The notes under the pieces were generated by a model. The model saw only the letters and a program-made list of their open reading frames with translations, had not been told where the DNA came from and ran no database searches. This document shows, one piece after another, positions 22,137 through 30,962 of a DNA stretch of 45,087 nucleotides. Origin of the DNA: an uncultured Porphyromonadaceae bacterium. GTDB lineage: Bacteria > Bacteroidota > Bacteroidia > Bacteroidales > Muribaculaceae. Where the stretch lies: contig URMA01000018.1 of NCBI GenBank assembly GCA_900548875.1, positions 1 through 45,087 of the forward strand, written 5' to 3'. A program made the position numbers and the translations under genes. Positions within the stretch are counted from its first letter, which is position 1. Each line of letters opens with the position of its first letter.

Positions 22137-24446
22137 TTAGTTATGTTTGTATTTTTCAGTTCGTTTGTCCTTGATTATGCCGCTCCAGTTCAACCCGTAG
22201 GCAAAGTCGTAGAGATGGCCTTCGGAGTCTTTATAGGGAATCATGTCGAGAGGCACGTCCTCCAACTGGTGTTCCACAGTTTCCATGTTGGCCGGCATTT
22301 GCACAGGGAGCAATCCTGATGGTTCAAAGTTTCCTTTGACAATATCCAGAATGCATTGTGCCTGAGTGTCGAAATTGATAAGAATGGCATCGGCATACGG
22401 TTCAATTTCTTTCAGTACGAATGGTTTTCGTGTGCATACGGACACAATGATTGGTTTCTGTCCCATCTGCTGTTTGGTTTCGATAACGAGGTCGAGGTCG
22501 GTCTTATTGTAGGTCGCTACACTTTTATTCTTGTACGTCCGGTTGGTAAACGGTTCAAACGGGTCGCCTCCTGCCAGACTTTTTTCGCGGGCTTCAGTAG
22601 CTGTGTAGTCGGAATACTGCAAGCTGATAGGTATATAGCCGTTTCCTCCGTTTTTGCGATCTTCCTCGCTATAACCGGCACCGCCGTTGGGCGATTCGAT
22701 GAATACGATGGAGAAATCAGCTTTCTCCGGGGTGTCGACCACTTCGAAATATTTCTTGACCAAGTCGAGATTTACGGGGTATTCCCAATAGTCCTTGCCG
22801 ACATTTCCCCACCAGTCGGGCACTGCCTTGACAAAGCGTTTCGGAATATAGACTTTGCTCTTGGCTTTAACGGGAAGCGTGTTGTTGCGGTTTTTGAGCA
22901 TGACAACCGATTTGAGCTGCGCTTCGTAGCCGGCCTTCATGAATTCGGAATTGCCGACGATTTTTTTCGATTCCTTAGGGTCGAGATACGGATTTTCGAA
23001 AAGGCCGGTTCTGAATATGTTCAGCAACAGGCGGACTGCCGACTGCTCGAAACGCTGGCGCATGGCTTTCTGTCCGAATTCGTCGACTCCCATTTGGTAG
23101 GCTTTCAATATCGGCATTTTGTTGTCGTTGCCGCCAAATTGGTCGACACCGGCTTTCAATGCTTCATAATGGCGCTGCTCGACTGTCAGATTTTCCACAC
23201 CCCAACATTTTCCTCCAAATTGGGATACTGACCATACATCTCCGGTAATTGACCAGTCGGTGCAGACAACGCCGTCGTAACGATAGCGGTTGCGAAGCAG
23301 GTCCGTCACCAGATATTTATTGAAACTGTTGCCTCGGTTTGAACCGGAACCCCCATTCTGTCCGTAGGAAATGGTGTAGTAGGGCATTACGGCAGAGGCA
23401 CATTCTGTAGGACCGTCAAGGCGGAAGGCTCCTTCGGTGAACGGCAGCAGATGTTCTTCAAAATTATTTCCGGGATAAATGGCATATTTTCCATAGCCGA
23501 AATGGGCATCACGGCCACCTTCTTCCGGACCACCGCCCGGCCAATGCTTGACCATGGCATTTACGCTTTGCATGCCCCAGCCGCCATTGGCGTCGTCGCT
23601 CGACTGGAAACCGTCGCAATAGGCACGTGCCATATCGGTGGCCAGGCGTGAGTCTTCGCCGAATGTGGCAAAAACACGGCGCCAGCGAGGTTCTGTAGCA
23701 ATGTCGATTTGTGGGGAGAGGGCAGTAGCGATTCCCAGCGCACGGTATTCAATGGATGCGATGCGGCCGAATTCGCGGACAAGTTCCGGGTCGAAAGTCG
23801 CTGCAAGTCCCAATTGGCCCGGCCACATTGAAATTTCACCGCCAGCACCGTAGTCGAATTCGGCTGTTGCAACTGTGCCGTGTCGCGGGTCGGAGCTGTT
23901 GTTGGCCGGAATTCCGTTGCCCAGCGATTCAGCCAGCTCCTGCACATTGTTGTTCCAGATGGCTGCTATTTCCGGGCTTTCCACTTTTGTTATCAGAATG
24001 TGGCGCAGATTGTCTTCCGTGATGAACTTTTTTTGTTGGTCGGTCAAATCGTAGGGCTTTGCTCCGCTTTCGGGGTAGAGTTTACCGTTATACAGTCCGT
24101 TGTATTGTTCATATCCCGGAATTGACTGGTGAGGGCTGTAGAGCATGAGTCCGGCAATTTCTTCAATCGAGAGGCGTGAAGCTAGGTCCATGGCTCTCGA
24201 CTTATAGCTGAGTCGCCAGTCTTCATATTTGTCCAATACGCCGTTTTTGTTCAGATCCTTGAAAAACAGGCCGTCGACTTGCAACAGCTTTATACCGGAT
24301 TTTTTTGAATAGCCTAACGTTTTGCCGTTTTCTTGAGTGACGATGACTATACGGTCGTCGACAATCTTTTCTTTAACGGTTTTTGTGTAGGCTGAAAAGG
24401 GAAGTGCCAATGACAGGGCGGTAATTAATTTCAATTTTAAATTCAT
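22137..24446 (-). CDS. glycoside hydrolase family 3 (beta-glucosidase-like)
   Basis: A 769-residue exported enzyme (signal MNLKLKLITALSLALPFSAYT). GH3 signatures: LSIEEIAGLMLYS, substrate loop DPRHGTVATAEFD, RWRRVFATFGEDSRL, the KHWPGGGPEEGGRDAH loop, and the nucleophile Asp397 in GVVCTDWSITGD. The alpha/beta sandwich domain follows (VVMLKNRNNTLPVK, KPIIVSVCTRKPFVL, GLLPVQMP, YDFAYGLNW). No C-terminal FnIII domain is evident, unlike the other GH3 of this locus at 42947. It lies downstream of an intergenic terminator hairpin at 24462-24501 and 12 bp before the GH5 gene. Confidence 0.94.
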   Translation of the reverse strand: MNLKLKLITALSLALPFSAYTKTVKEKIVDDRIVIVTQENGKTLGYSKKSGIKLLQVDGLFFKDLNKNGVLDKYEDWRLSYKSRAMDLASRLSIEEIAGLMLYSPHQSIPGYEQYNGLYNGKLYPESGAKPYDLTDQQKKFITEDNLRHILITKVESPEIAAIWNNNVQELAESLGNGIPANNSSDPRHGTVATAEFDYGAGGEISMWPGQLGLAATFDPELVREFGRIASIEYRALGIATALSPQIDIATEPRWRRVFATFGEDSRLATDMARAYCDGFQSSDDANGGWGMQSVNAMVKHWPGGGPEEGGRDAHFGYGKYAIYPGNNFEEHLLPFTEGAFRLDGPTECASAVMPYYTISYGQNGGSGSNRGNSFNKYLVTDLLRNRYRYDGVVCTDWSITGDVWSVSQFGGKCWGVENLTVEQRHYEALKAGVDQFGGNDNKMPILKAYQMGVDEFGQKAMRQRFEQSAVRLLLNIFRTGLFENPYLDPKESKKIVGNSEFMKAGYEAQLKSVVMLKNRNNTLPVKAKSKVYIPKRFVKAVPDWWGNVGKDYWEYPVNLDLVKKYFEVVDTPEKADFSIVFIESPNGGAGYSEEDRKNGGNGYIPISLQYSDYTATEAREKSLAGGDPFEPFTNRTYKNKSVATYNKTDLDLVIETKQQMGQKPIIVSVCTRKPFVLKEIEPYADAILINFDTQAQCILDIVKGNFEPSGLLPVQMPANMETVEHQLEDVPLDMIPYKDSEGHLYDFAYGLNWSGIIKDKRTEKYKHN

Positions 24447-24461
24447 AAGCGTTTGTCTGAT

Positions 24462-24501
24462 AAAAACAATCCTCCGGCTGTTGTGTCAAACCGGAGGATT
24501 G
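24462..24501 (-). terminator. terminator hairpin between the BspA-like and GH3 genes
   Basis: On the minus strand, CAATCCTCCGG (24501-24491) pairs perfectly with CCGGAGGATTG (24477-24467), followed by TTTTT. As no new promoter is evident before the GH3 gene, it likely gives partial termination. Confidence 0.8.
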
Positions 24502-24517
24502 TAGTGTTCTGGATAAC

Positions 24518-26056
24518 CTATTGTTTAACCACTTTGAAGGAAGCTTCTTTTGTCTTTAGGATATATACTCCGGCGTTGAGGTTGGAAACGTCGATAACGT
24601 TGTCGTCGGTTGCAGCAACCTTTTGTCCGGCAAGATCATACAATGTGGCTACGCCTTCATTGTTTTCGATGTGAAGAATGTCGGTAGTCGGATTCGGATA
24701 AACCTTTACCTTAGCATTTTCCAAAGCGTTGACAGATGAGGAAATGGAGAATTCTACGTTTAATGTTTCCGGTGTCTGCGGACAGTCAAAAACCAACGTA
24801 TTGTCGACCATGTTTTCAATCAACTCTGTTTCTCCGTATTTGACAGAAACCACATCGTAGCCTTCAGCCGGTGTAAATGTGATGGTAGAGTTGCCTTCAT
24901 AGATAGGCATTACACCTTCGGTTGCTTCTCCCAATTCAGTGGAAACCGAACCTTCACCCGCAATTGTGACATTAATGTTAGTAGTCAGCGGAACGATGTT
25001 CATTTTTGAATAGGGGAGTGTGGTTTGATAAGCTTCAAGGGCTTCATATTTGACTTTAAATGTTGTCTTTTTGAAATCACCTCCGTCTTCGTAGAAAGTG
25101 TTTTCCCATCCTTTGTCGTAAACGGCAGTTGGAGGAGTTGTGCTTCTGCATGTAAATGTTCGTTCTGTGTAAGGCCAGCTGTTATGTAAGAAAGCTCTTT
25201 TTGGTAAACTTGTGATGTTTTCCGGAATGGTGAAATCAGTGATGGTTGTGCAGTAACCGAATATATTTGCAGGCATCTCATTAATATAAGGTGACCATGT
25301 TGTGAAAGTGACTTTTGAACCGGAAAAAGCGCTGGCTTCAAGATTGACAAGGTTTTCTGTCCACTCTGAAAAAGTGACACCAGAACTTGCGAATCCGCTG
25401 TCTCTGATTTTGGTCAGTGTAGCAGGAATAATAGAGAATGTTACTTGTTTGCAGCCTTGGAAGGCATTTGTTTCGATAACTTCAACTCCATCAGGTAGAT
25501 CTCCATCAGTCATAACAAGATTTGTGCATTTGGAGAAAAGGCCTCCTGGAATGGTTGTTAAGTTTCTTGGCAGTTTAAAAGATGTTAGATTTGTACATTC
25601 TCCAAAAACATTCATTCCTAATTCTTTAAGAGCTGACGGGCTGTTTACTGTTCTTAATTCTTTGCAGCCATAAAATGTGCCTCCTTGAATATTTTCAAGT
25701 GTTTCCGGAAGTTTTACCTCCTCCAATACAATCATTTGGTTCAAAGCTCCACCTTTACCATATTGGTCTGCTGATGGAAGTGTGTTGTTTTTGAAAACAG
25801 TTTCCGACAAGTCGATGCTTTTCAATGTTTCTTTAAGTTGTGCTCTTACAGGAACGAAATCTTCAGCCGACATATTGGCTTCACCAATGATTTTCAAAGA
25901 TGTTACATCTTGAGCGGTAAGCCCTTTTTCACTAAGAGCAGCAGCAAGTTCATTTTCAAAATCTCCCGTTGTTGTGTGAGTTACGGTCAGTTCTTCAGCA
26001 ATCGCAGTGTAAGGAAGAAATGATAGGCACATTAAAGGTAAAATATATTTTTTCAT
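24518..26056 (-). CDS. BspA-like leucine-rich-repeat protein with T9SS sorting tail
   Basis: A 512-residue secreted protein: signal peptide (MKKYILPLMCLSFLPYTAIA), then BspA/TpLRR-type leucine-rich repeats at about 45-320 (units such as LKELGMNVFGECTNLTSFKLPRNLTTIPGGLFSKCTNL, with recurring F-x-x-C-x-x-L), a short InlB-like beta domain at about 355-430 (NVTIAGEGSVSTELG ... FTPAEGYDVVSVKYG), and a C-terminal type A T9SS sorting domain (VKVYPNPTTDILHIEN ... VSNLNAGVYILKT). BspA-type LRRs commonly mediate surface binding to proteins or cells. Its place in a glycan locus is unusual. Confidence 0.9.
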   Translation of the reverse strand: MKKYILPLMCLSFLPYTAIAEELTVTHTTTGDFENELAAALSEKGLTAQDVTSLKIIGEANMSAEDFVPVRAQLKETLKSIDLSETVFKNNTLPSADQYGKGGALNQMIVLEEVKLPETLENIQGGTFYGCKELRTVNSPSALKELGMNVFGECTNLTSFKLPRNLTTIPGGLFSKCTNLVMTDGDLPDGVEVIETNAFQGCKQVTFSIIPATLTKIRDSGFASSGVTFSEWTENLVNLEASAFSGSKVTFTTWSPYINEMPANIFGYCTTITDFTIPENITSLPKRAFLHNSWPYTERTFTCRSTTPPTAVYDKGWENTFYEDGGDFKKTTFKVKYEALEAYQTTLPYSKMNIVPLTTNINVTIAGEGSVSTELGEATEGVMPIYEGNSTITFTPAEGYDVVSVKYGETELIENMVDNTLVFDCPQTPETLNVEFSISSSVNALENAKVKVYPNPTTDILHIENNEGVATLYDLAGQKVAATDDNVIDVSNLNAGVYILKTKEASFKVVKQ

Positions 26057-26069
26057 AGTAATTCAAATT

Positions 26070-26097
26070 ATAAAATCCCCTGATTGACTCAGGGGAT
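26070..26097 (-). terminator. terminator-like hairpin between the BspA-like and beta-helix genes
   Basis: On the minus strand, ATCCCCTGA (26097-26089) pairs with TCAGGGGAT (26083-26075) around a 5-nt loop, followed by a TTTTATAATTT stretch. It resembles the hairpin before the GH3 gene. Confidence 0.6.
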
Positions 26098-26109
26098 ATA
26101 GTGTATATT

Positions 26110-27663
26110 TTAGTGAATAGAAACTTTTACAACTTTTGAAGAATGATCGCTGATAGCCTTAACGATTACAATTCCCATCGGGAGTTCTGCTTTATTTACG
26201 GTAACATTGCTGCCGTTGTAGCTGGCCAACAATTTGCCGTCTAAAGCATAAAGATAAACCTGTGCAGATTCATTCTTGATGTTGTTGATAAGGATTTCTG
26301 TTGATGTTTGTGCGATAACAAAGTCATCATTAATTTCTACAGCATTCACGCTGCTCTCGCCATTGAATTCATATGCACCGATGTCCTTTTTACCGTTGGC
26401 ATAAGCACCGCGAGCATCTGTTGCTGGGATGACATTGTTTTCTGTATATTCTGAAGAATTGTCCAAACCTGCATTTACAAGGATGCTTGATTCGCTATTG
26501 ATTGGCAGATAAGCTGCTGCGCTGTTTTCAGCAAATTCCAGTTCTGTACCGAGACCGAATGTAGAGAATGCATATGAACTGGATTTACCCACAATATTGT
26601 TGCATGCTTCTTTGTCGCCATTCAAACTTGCATCGTCGATGTACTCGTTGATACCGTTTTCTTCACCTACAAGGACATTGTTGTAAGCTACGATAGATGT
26701 ACGATCAGAATCTGCGATTGTCCAGCCTCCAAGAACGGCTGCTTTGTTGGCATATACTGCGTTATTGAACATATATACCGGTGCCAATTGGAAGTCGAGG
26801 CGAAGTGCTCCGTCATTGTTATAGAATGTGTTGTTTACAAGAGTTGTTGTACAGTCAGAATTACCTGAGATATCAATGGCTGCTTGATAAGCATCAGTAC
26901 TTGTGTTGTTGATAAAGGTACTGTTGACTACTGTCAGACTATTTAATGAAGAGTAGCTTCCGCCTTCTGTTGAAGGGTCATAGATGGAAATTGCCGGACC
27001 CTGGCCGCCTTGTGTCAGGTCGTTATCGATGAATGCACAGTTTTCAACTGTCAAGCTGCTCGGAGTGTAGTCAGCATAACCGCAGTGAGTGATTGCTGCA
27101 CCGCGTGCACCACCACCAAGGATGTAGTTGTTTTCGAAGTAAGAATTCTTGACAACAACGTCACCGCCACGGCAAGCGATTGCACCACCGCAGGAACCGC
27201 CTTCATTGTCGATAAATTTACAATTGTCGATTTCCAATGTTTTACCTGTGAAGAAAATTGCACCGCCCGGGAAGTATCCTACCTGACGACCATTTTGGAA
27301 TGTTACGCCGGAGATCTTTACCTGACATCCAGTTGCTGCACGGAAGATACGGTTGGCTTCACCACCTTCATAACCCGGTTGTTCTGCACCTTTGATTGTA
27401 GTATTGTCACCGATGATAGTTACAATCTTATTTTCCATCAGGTCAAGTTTGCCAATCATGAAGGTTGCATCCTTTTCCAGATAAATGGTTGTTTCGGTGT
27501 TGTCTGTCAAGCTTAATACGGCTTGTTCTACGGTTTGGAACGGATTTTCTTTTGAACCGTCGTTACCGTCGTCTCCTTTTGGTGATACATAAAATTCAAC
27601 AGCTGCATTTGCGCTGAATGTGCTGAGAACAGCGATTCCAAGTAATATAGATTTGAAGTTCAT
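26110..27663 (-). CDS. secreted right-handed beta-helix protein (choice-of-anchor Q type), copy A
   Basis: A 517-residue protein with a signal peptide (MNFKSILLGIAVLSTFSANA), then FYVSPKGDDGNDGSKENPF, the opening of DUF1565-type parallel beta-helix proteins, helix coils rich in Asn/Gly and short IDNCKFIDN, VKNSYFENN, VNSTFINN repeats to about residue 330, a choice-of-anchor Q segment (DARGAYANGKKDIGAYEF), and a C-terminal T9SS-type beta domain (EILINNIKNESAQVYLYALDG ... MGIVIVKAISDHSSKVVKV). No lyase catalytic set can be recognised. It is a close tandem copy of the next gene upstream, 7 bp away. Confidence 0.88.
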   Translation of the reverse strand: MNFKSILLGIAVLSTFSANAAVEFYVSPKGDDGNDGSKENPFQTVEQAVLSLTDNTETTIYLEKDATFMIGKLDLMENKIVTIIGDNTTIKGAEQPGYEGGEANRIFRAATGCQVKISGVTFQNGRQVGYFPGGAIFFTGKTLEIDNCKFIDNEGGSCGGAIACRGGDVVVKNSYFENNYILGGGARGAAITHCGYADYTPSSLTVENCAFIDNDLTQGGQGPAISIYDPSTEGGSYSSLNSLTVVNSTFINNTSTDAYQAAIDISGNSDCTTTLVNNTFYNNDGALRLDFQLAPVYMFNNAVYANKAAVLGGWTIADSDRTSIVAYNNVLVGEENGINEYIDDASLNGDKEACNNIVGKSSSYAFSTFGLGTELEFAENSAAAYLPINSESSILVNAGLDNSSEYTENNVIPATDARGAYANGKKDIGAYEFNGESSVNAVEINDDFVIAQTSTEILINNIKNESAQVYLYALDGKLLASYNGSNVTVNKAELPMGIVIVKAISDHSSKVVKVSIH

Positions 27664-27670
27664 GATTTTT

Positions 27671-29245
27671 TTATTTTATAATACATTTGTAATTGAGTGA
27701 TTCATTATTGTTTGTGATGCTAAGTACAACAATTCCTTGTGGCATAGCTGCTTTGTCGATAGATGTTGAGCCGTTTGTTGTCTTTGAGAAAACCTGCTTG
27801 CCATCAATTGTGTAAGCAAGGACAGTCATCGGCAAATTGGAAGAGTTGAGAACAACCAATGTTGATGCTGTGTTGAATACTTTAAATGCCGATTCATTAG
27901 AAACGGTTGTAGAAGTTACTCCTGCGGAACCTTCGAATTCATAAGCACCGATATCACGTTGGTCTTTTTTGGCAAATCCTCTAACGTCAGTCTGAGGAAT
28001 CAGATTGTCTTTTGTGTATTCTTTAGAATCGTCAAGACCGGCGTTAATCAAAATACTGCTTTCTGTTGCAATTGGCAGATAGGGTACGAAATTGTCGTCT
28101 GATTTCAATGCGTTGGCAATACCAATTTTACCGATAGGATAATTGGTTTGAATGTCAACGATGTTATTGCAGCTTTCTTTTTCGTCATTGAAACATGGAT
28201 CATCAATGCCTTCATTCACGCCTTTTTCTTTACCGCTTAAAACGTTATTATAAGCAACGATTGCAGTACGGTCAGAATCGGCAATGCTCATTTCTGACAA
28301 AACGCATGATTTGTTGGCAAGAGCAACATTGTTGAACATGTAGACAGGGGCAACTTGGAATTCCAAACGAAGTGCGCCGTCATTGTTGTTGAATGTGTTA
28401 TTGATGAGATATGTTTCGCAGTCAGGGCCATGTGAAATGTCAATAGGAGCCTGATAAGCATTGGTACTTGTATTGCCGACAAAAGTACAGTTTACAACTT
28501 CCAATTTTTTCAAGCCTGTGTACTTACCACCGTTTTCATTTGGCAGTGAGGCATCATACGTTGCAATGGCTGTACCTTGACCTCCGTTTTTCAGTTTGTT
28601 TTTGTAGAATGTACTGTTGTATACGTACAGTTCACCACCAGTTCCGTCTTTTTTGCCAGCGTGTGTAATAGCACCACCTTCGGCAGCACCACCGATAGCA
28701 TAGTTCTCATCAAAATAAGAATTGTTGATTCGGATAATGTTTCCTCTGCTGAAGATAGCATTACCGCCGCAACCTGATTCGTTTTTCACGAATTTGCAAT
28801 GGTCGATGTTGAGTTCTTCTCCTTCAAAATAGATGGCACCACCTCCCAAGTATTCGATTTGGCGTCCGTTTTCAAAAGTCACGCCTGAAATAGATACCTT
28901 ACAATTCTTTCCGATGCGAAGGATTCGGTTTGCTTCACCACCTTCTTCACCCGGTTTGTCTGCTCCGAGCAGTACGGTGTTATCGCCGATAATGGTTACA
29001 ATCTTGTTTTCCTGAAGATCCAATTTGCCGATTTTGAAAGTGGCATAGGATTCCAAATGAATAGTTGTTTCAGTATTGTCAAACACATTCATTATGGCTT
29101 GTTCCACTGTTTCAAATGGAGCATTTTCAGAACCGTCGTTTCCGTCGTCTCCGTTAGGGGATACGTAATAGTCAACTGCTGCAAATGATGATATTGAGCC
29201 GAATAAAACTGCAGTGACAGTAGAGAGTAATTGTTTTGTGTTCAT
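27671..29245 (-). CDS. secreted right-handed beta-helix protein (choice-of-anchor Q type), copy B
   Basis: A 524-residue paralogue of copy A: signal peptide (MNTKQLLSTVTAVLFGSISSFA), YYVSPNGDDGNDGSENAPF, Asn/Gly-rich helix coils (VTFENGRQIEYLGGGAIYF, INNSYFDENY, VNCTFVGNTSTNAYQAPID), choice-of-anchor Q motif (TDVRGFAKKDQRDIGAYEF), and a C-terminal T9SS-type domain. The two copies match along nearly their full length, including STxAYQA-P/A-ID and the IADSDR-T-x-IVAYNNVL segment, pointing to a tandem duplication with later divergence. It is 37 bp downstream of the GH16 gene and probably co-transcribed with it. Confidence 0.88.
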   Translation of the reverse strand: MNTKQLLSTVTAVLFGSISSFAAVDYYVSPNGDDGNDGSENAPFETVEQAIMNVFDNTETTIHLESYATFKIGKLDLQENKIVTIIGDNTVLLGADKPGEEGGEANRILRIGKNCKVSISGVTFENGRQIEYLGGGAIYFEGEELNIDHCKFVKNESGCGGNAIFSRGNIIRINNSYFDENYAIGGAAEGGAITHAGKKDGTGGELYVYNSTFYKNKLKNGGQGTAIATYDASLPNENGGKYTGLKKLEVVNCTFVGNTSTNAYQAPIDISHGPDCETYLINNTFNNNDGALRLEFQVAPVYMFNNVALANKSCVLSEMSIADSDRTAIVAYNNVLSGKEKGVNEGIDDPCFNDEKESCNNIVDIQTNYPIGKIGIANALKSDDNFVPYLPIATESSILINAGLDDSKEYTKDNLIPQTDVRGFAKKDQRDIGAYEFEGSAGVTSTTVSNESAFKVFNTASTLVVLNSSNLPMTVLAYTIDGKQVFSKTTNGSTSIDKAAMPQGIVVLSITNNNESLNYKCIIK

Positions 29246-29282
29246 AATGAAATAATTTAGATATATAAGTTAATTAATTGCA

Positions 29283-30488
29283 TTATTGGTATACTCGCAC
29301 ATAGTCGATTTTGTATGTAACAGGAAGGGCTGTGAGGTCGACACCTTGCTGTCCGCCCCAGCTTCCGCCAAATGCGAGGTTCAGAATAAGGTAGAAATCA
29401 AATCTGTATGGCCAGTCTTTCCAGTTGCTGGACGGTTTTTTTACTGCAAATTTCAATTTGTTGTCGACTAACCATGCGAGCTTGTCTTCTGTCCATTCAA
29501 GAGAATACACATGGTAGTCAGTTGTAGCAGTCGGCAAATAATATTCGCTGTGATATCTGTTGTTTGCACCCTGCTGGTTGACACAGTGGGCTGTGAAGTA
29601 TACCTTGTTAGGTTCGAAACCGACAGCTTCCATGATATCAATTTCTCCACTGTTTGGCCAATATCCGTATTTGTCGTCGTTCGGCATGAGCCAAATAGCA
29701 GGCCATGTACCTAAACAAACCGGCAGTTTGGCGCGGACGTCAACACGGCAGTAGGTCCATTTTGCCTTGTCTTTGGTATGAATACTTGCCGATGTAACCT
29801 CGCGGACTTCTCCATCAATCATGGCATTGTCGTTCAGCGCTACGATATTGAGATTTCCGTCTGCCTGATAGCAGTTTTCAAGGCGGGCATTTGTATAGTA
29901 TTGCATTTCGTTTCCACGGATGTAGCCAACTTCGTAGCTCCATTTTGCTTCGTCTACCAAACCTTCACCGTTGAATTCGTCGTTGAAAACCAATTTAGAA
30001 TATCCGTCAGGAATAGGGATGATGTTTGTTGTTACTTTTTCAGTAGCGAGTTCTCCGTTGTCGTTCACAGTCAGACGCCAGTCAGATGTTGCCAGTCCAC
30101 CGGCTTCGCCTGCCGACAGGGCGTAGGGTGTTGAACCGAGCTTTTGCTTTCCGATAATTTCAAAACCGTTGCCTTTGTCGATTTCTGTTTGGAGTGACAG
30201 GTTGCCTTTCTTCCAGTCGATCAAAGAGAATGAGCCGTTTTCAGCATCACCGTTGCCTATCATAAGATTGATGAGCCCCGATTTGTCGGTTTCCGTATCA
30301 TGTCTTTCCGAATAGACCGTATTTCCGTCATTGTTTATAATAGAGAAGCGCACGGCTATTTCTTTGTCGGCAATGGCTGTGCCGTCAGTGTTTTGCAATG
30401 TCGCCTGATATTGGAAACCGTTTTGAGCAACGGCCGGCATTGCAAGTGACGCACAAAAAAGAAATATGGATGTGAATATTTTTTTCAT
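29283..30488 (-). CDS. GH16 endo-beta-glucanase with an N-terminal adhesin-like domain
   Basis: A 401-residue secreted enzyme: signal (MKKIFTSIFLFCASLAMPAVA), an N-terminal domain at about 25-155 (FQYQATLQNTDGTAIADKEIAV ... WRLTVNDNGELATEKVT), and a GH16 domain from about 165. The active site SGEIDIMEAVG gives nucleophile Glu282 and acid/base Glu287, with the E-I-D-x-M-E form typical of laminarinase/lichenase GH16. WPAIWLMP, HSEYYLP, YSLEWTEDKLAWLVD and FYLILNLAFGGSWGG are present. The N-terminal domain matches the stand-alone protein at 30963-31448. Expected role: endo-cleavage of beta-1,3- or mixed-linkage glucan. Confidence 0.93.
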   Translation of the reverse strand: MKKIFTSIFLFCASLAMPAVAQNGFQYQATLQNTDGTAIADKEIAVRFSIINNDGNTVYSERHDTETDKSGLINLMIGNGDAENGSFSLIDWKKGNLSLQTEIDKGNGFEIIGKQKLGSTPYALSAGEAGGLATSDWRLTVNDNGELATEKVTTNIIPIPDGYSKLVFNDEFNGEGLVDEAKWSYEVGYIRGNEMQYYTNARLENCYQADGNLNIVALNDNAMIDGEVREVTSASIHTKDKAKWTYCRVDVRAKLPVCLGTWPAIWLMPNDDKYGYWPNSGEIDIMEAVGFEPNKVYFTAHCVNQQGANNRYHSEYYLPTATTDYHVYSLEWTEDKLAWLVDNKLKFAVKKPSSNWKDWPYRFDFYLILNLAFGGSWGGQQGVDLTALPVTYKIDYVRVYQ

Positions 30489-30497
30489 AAGGTTCGA

Positions 30498-30950
30498 TTA
30501 TTCTTTAATGATTTTAGTAGATTGCTGAGAATGCATTGATGTTATATTCAGCACATATATTCCTTTGTCAAGTGACGAGCAGTCGATTGTATTCTGATTA
30601 CCGTTGGAAGTACCTTGGAGGAGAGTACGTCCGTCGACAGCGGAAATGCTCCATTTGTATTCTGTCGGTTCGTTCCATTGTATATGCAGAATATTGCTGA
30701 CCGGATTAGGATAAGCTTTTACTTCCGGTGTGTTTGCTACGGGTGTTTCTACACCTGACATGATGACCAGTTCCGGAGTGATGAATCCTTCTGAAACAAT
30801 CATGCTTTCGGTTGTATATACTCCTGTAGCTGTTTCACCGACAGTCCATATGCCGTCGGCATTCTCGTTGGATGCTGTAGTCCAGCTTTGAGCAAGCGCC
30901 GCAGTTGTGGCTATTGTCAGGCATGATAATATAGTAAAGATTTTCTTCAT
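30498..30950 (-). CDS. small T9SS-sorted secreted protein
   Basis: A 150-residue protein: signal peptide (MKKIFTILSCLTIATTAALA), a short segment (SWTTASNENADGIWTVGETATGVYTTESMIVSEGFITPELV) resembling the G-x-x-S/T-x-G-x-x-V-Y-T-T ... G-x-x-x-P-x-E-I units of small Bacteroidota T9SS cargo, and a C-terminal sorting domain (VKAYPNPVSNILHIQWNE ... DCSSLDKGIYVLNITS). Such proteins are usually encoded beside tail-fibre- or adhesin-like proteins of the type found just upstream here. It is 10 bp before the GH16 gene. Function unknown. Confidence 0.83.
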   Translation of the reverse strand: MKKIFTILSCLTIATTAALAQSWTTASNENADGIWTVGETATGVYTTESMIVSEGFITPELVIMSGVETPVANTPEVKAYPNPVSNILHIQWNEPTEYKWSISAVDGRTLLQGTSNGNQNTIDCSSLDKGIYVLNITSMHSQQSTKIIKE

Positions 30951-30962
30951 GGTGCAGCAGTA

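Noticed and set aside
20941..22140. Long plus-strand ORF of 399 codons
   Set aside because: It is antisense to the GH5 gene, which has a signal peptide and both catalytic glutamates; the antisense protein is Val/Phe-rich and has no family pattern.
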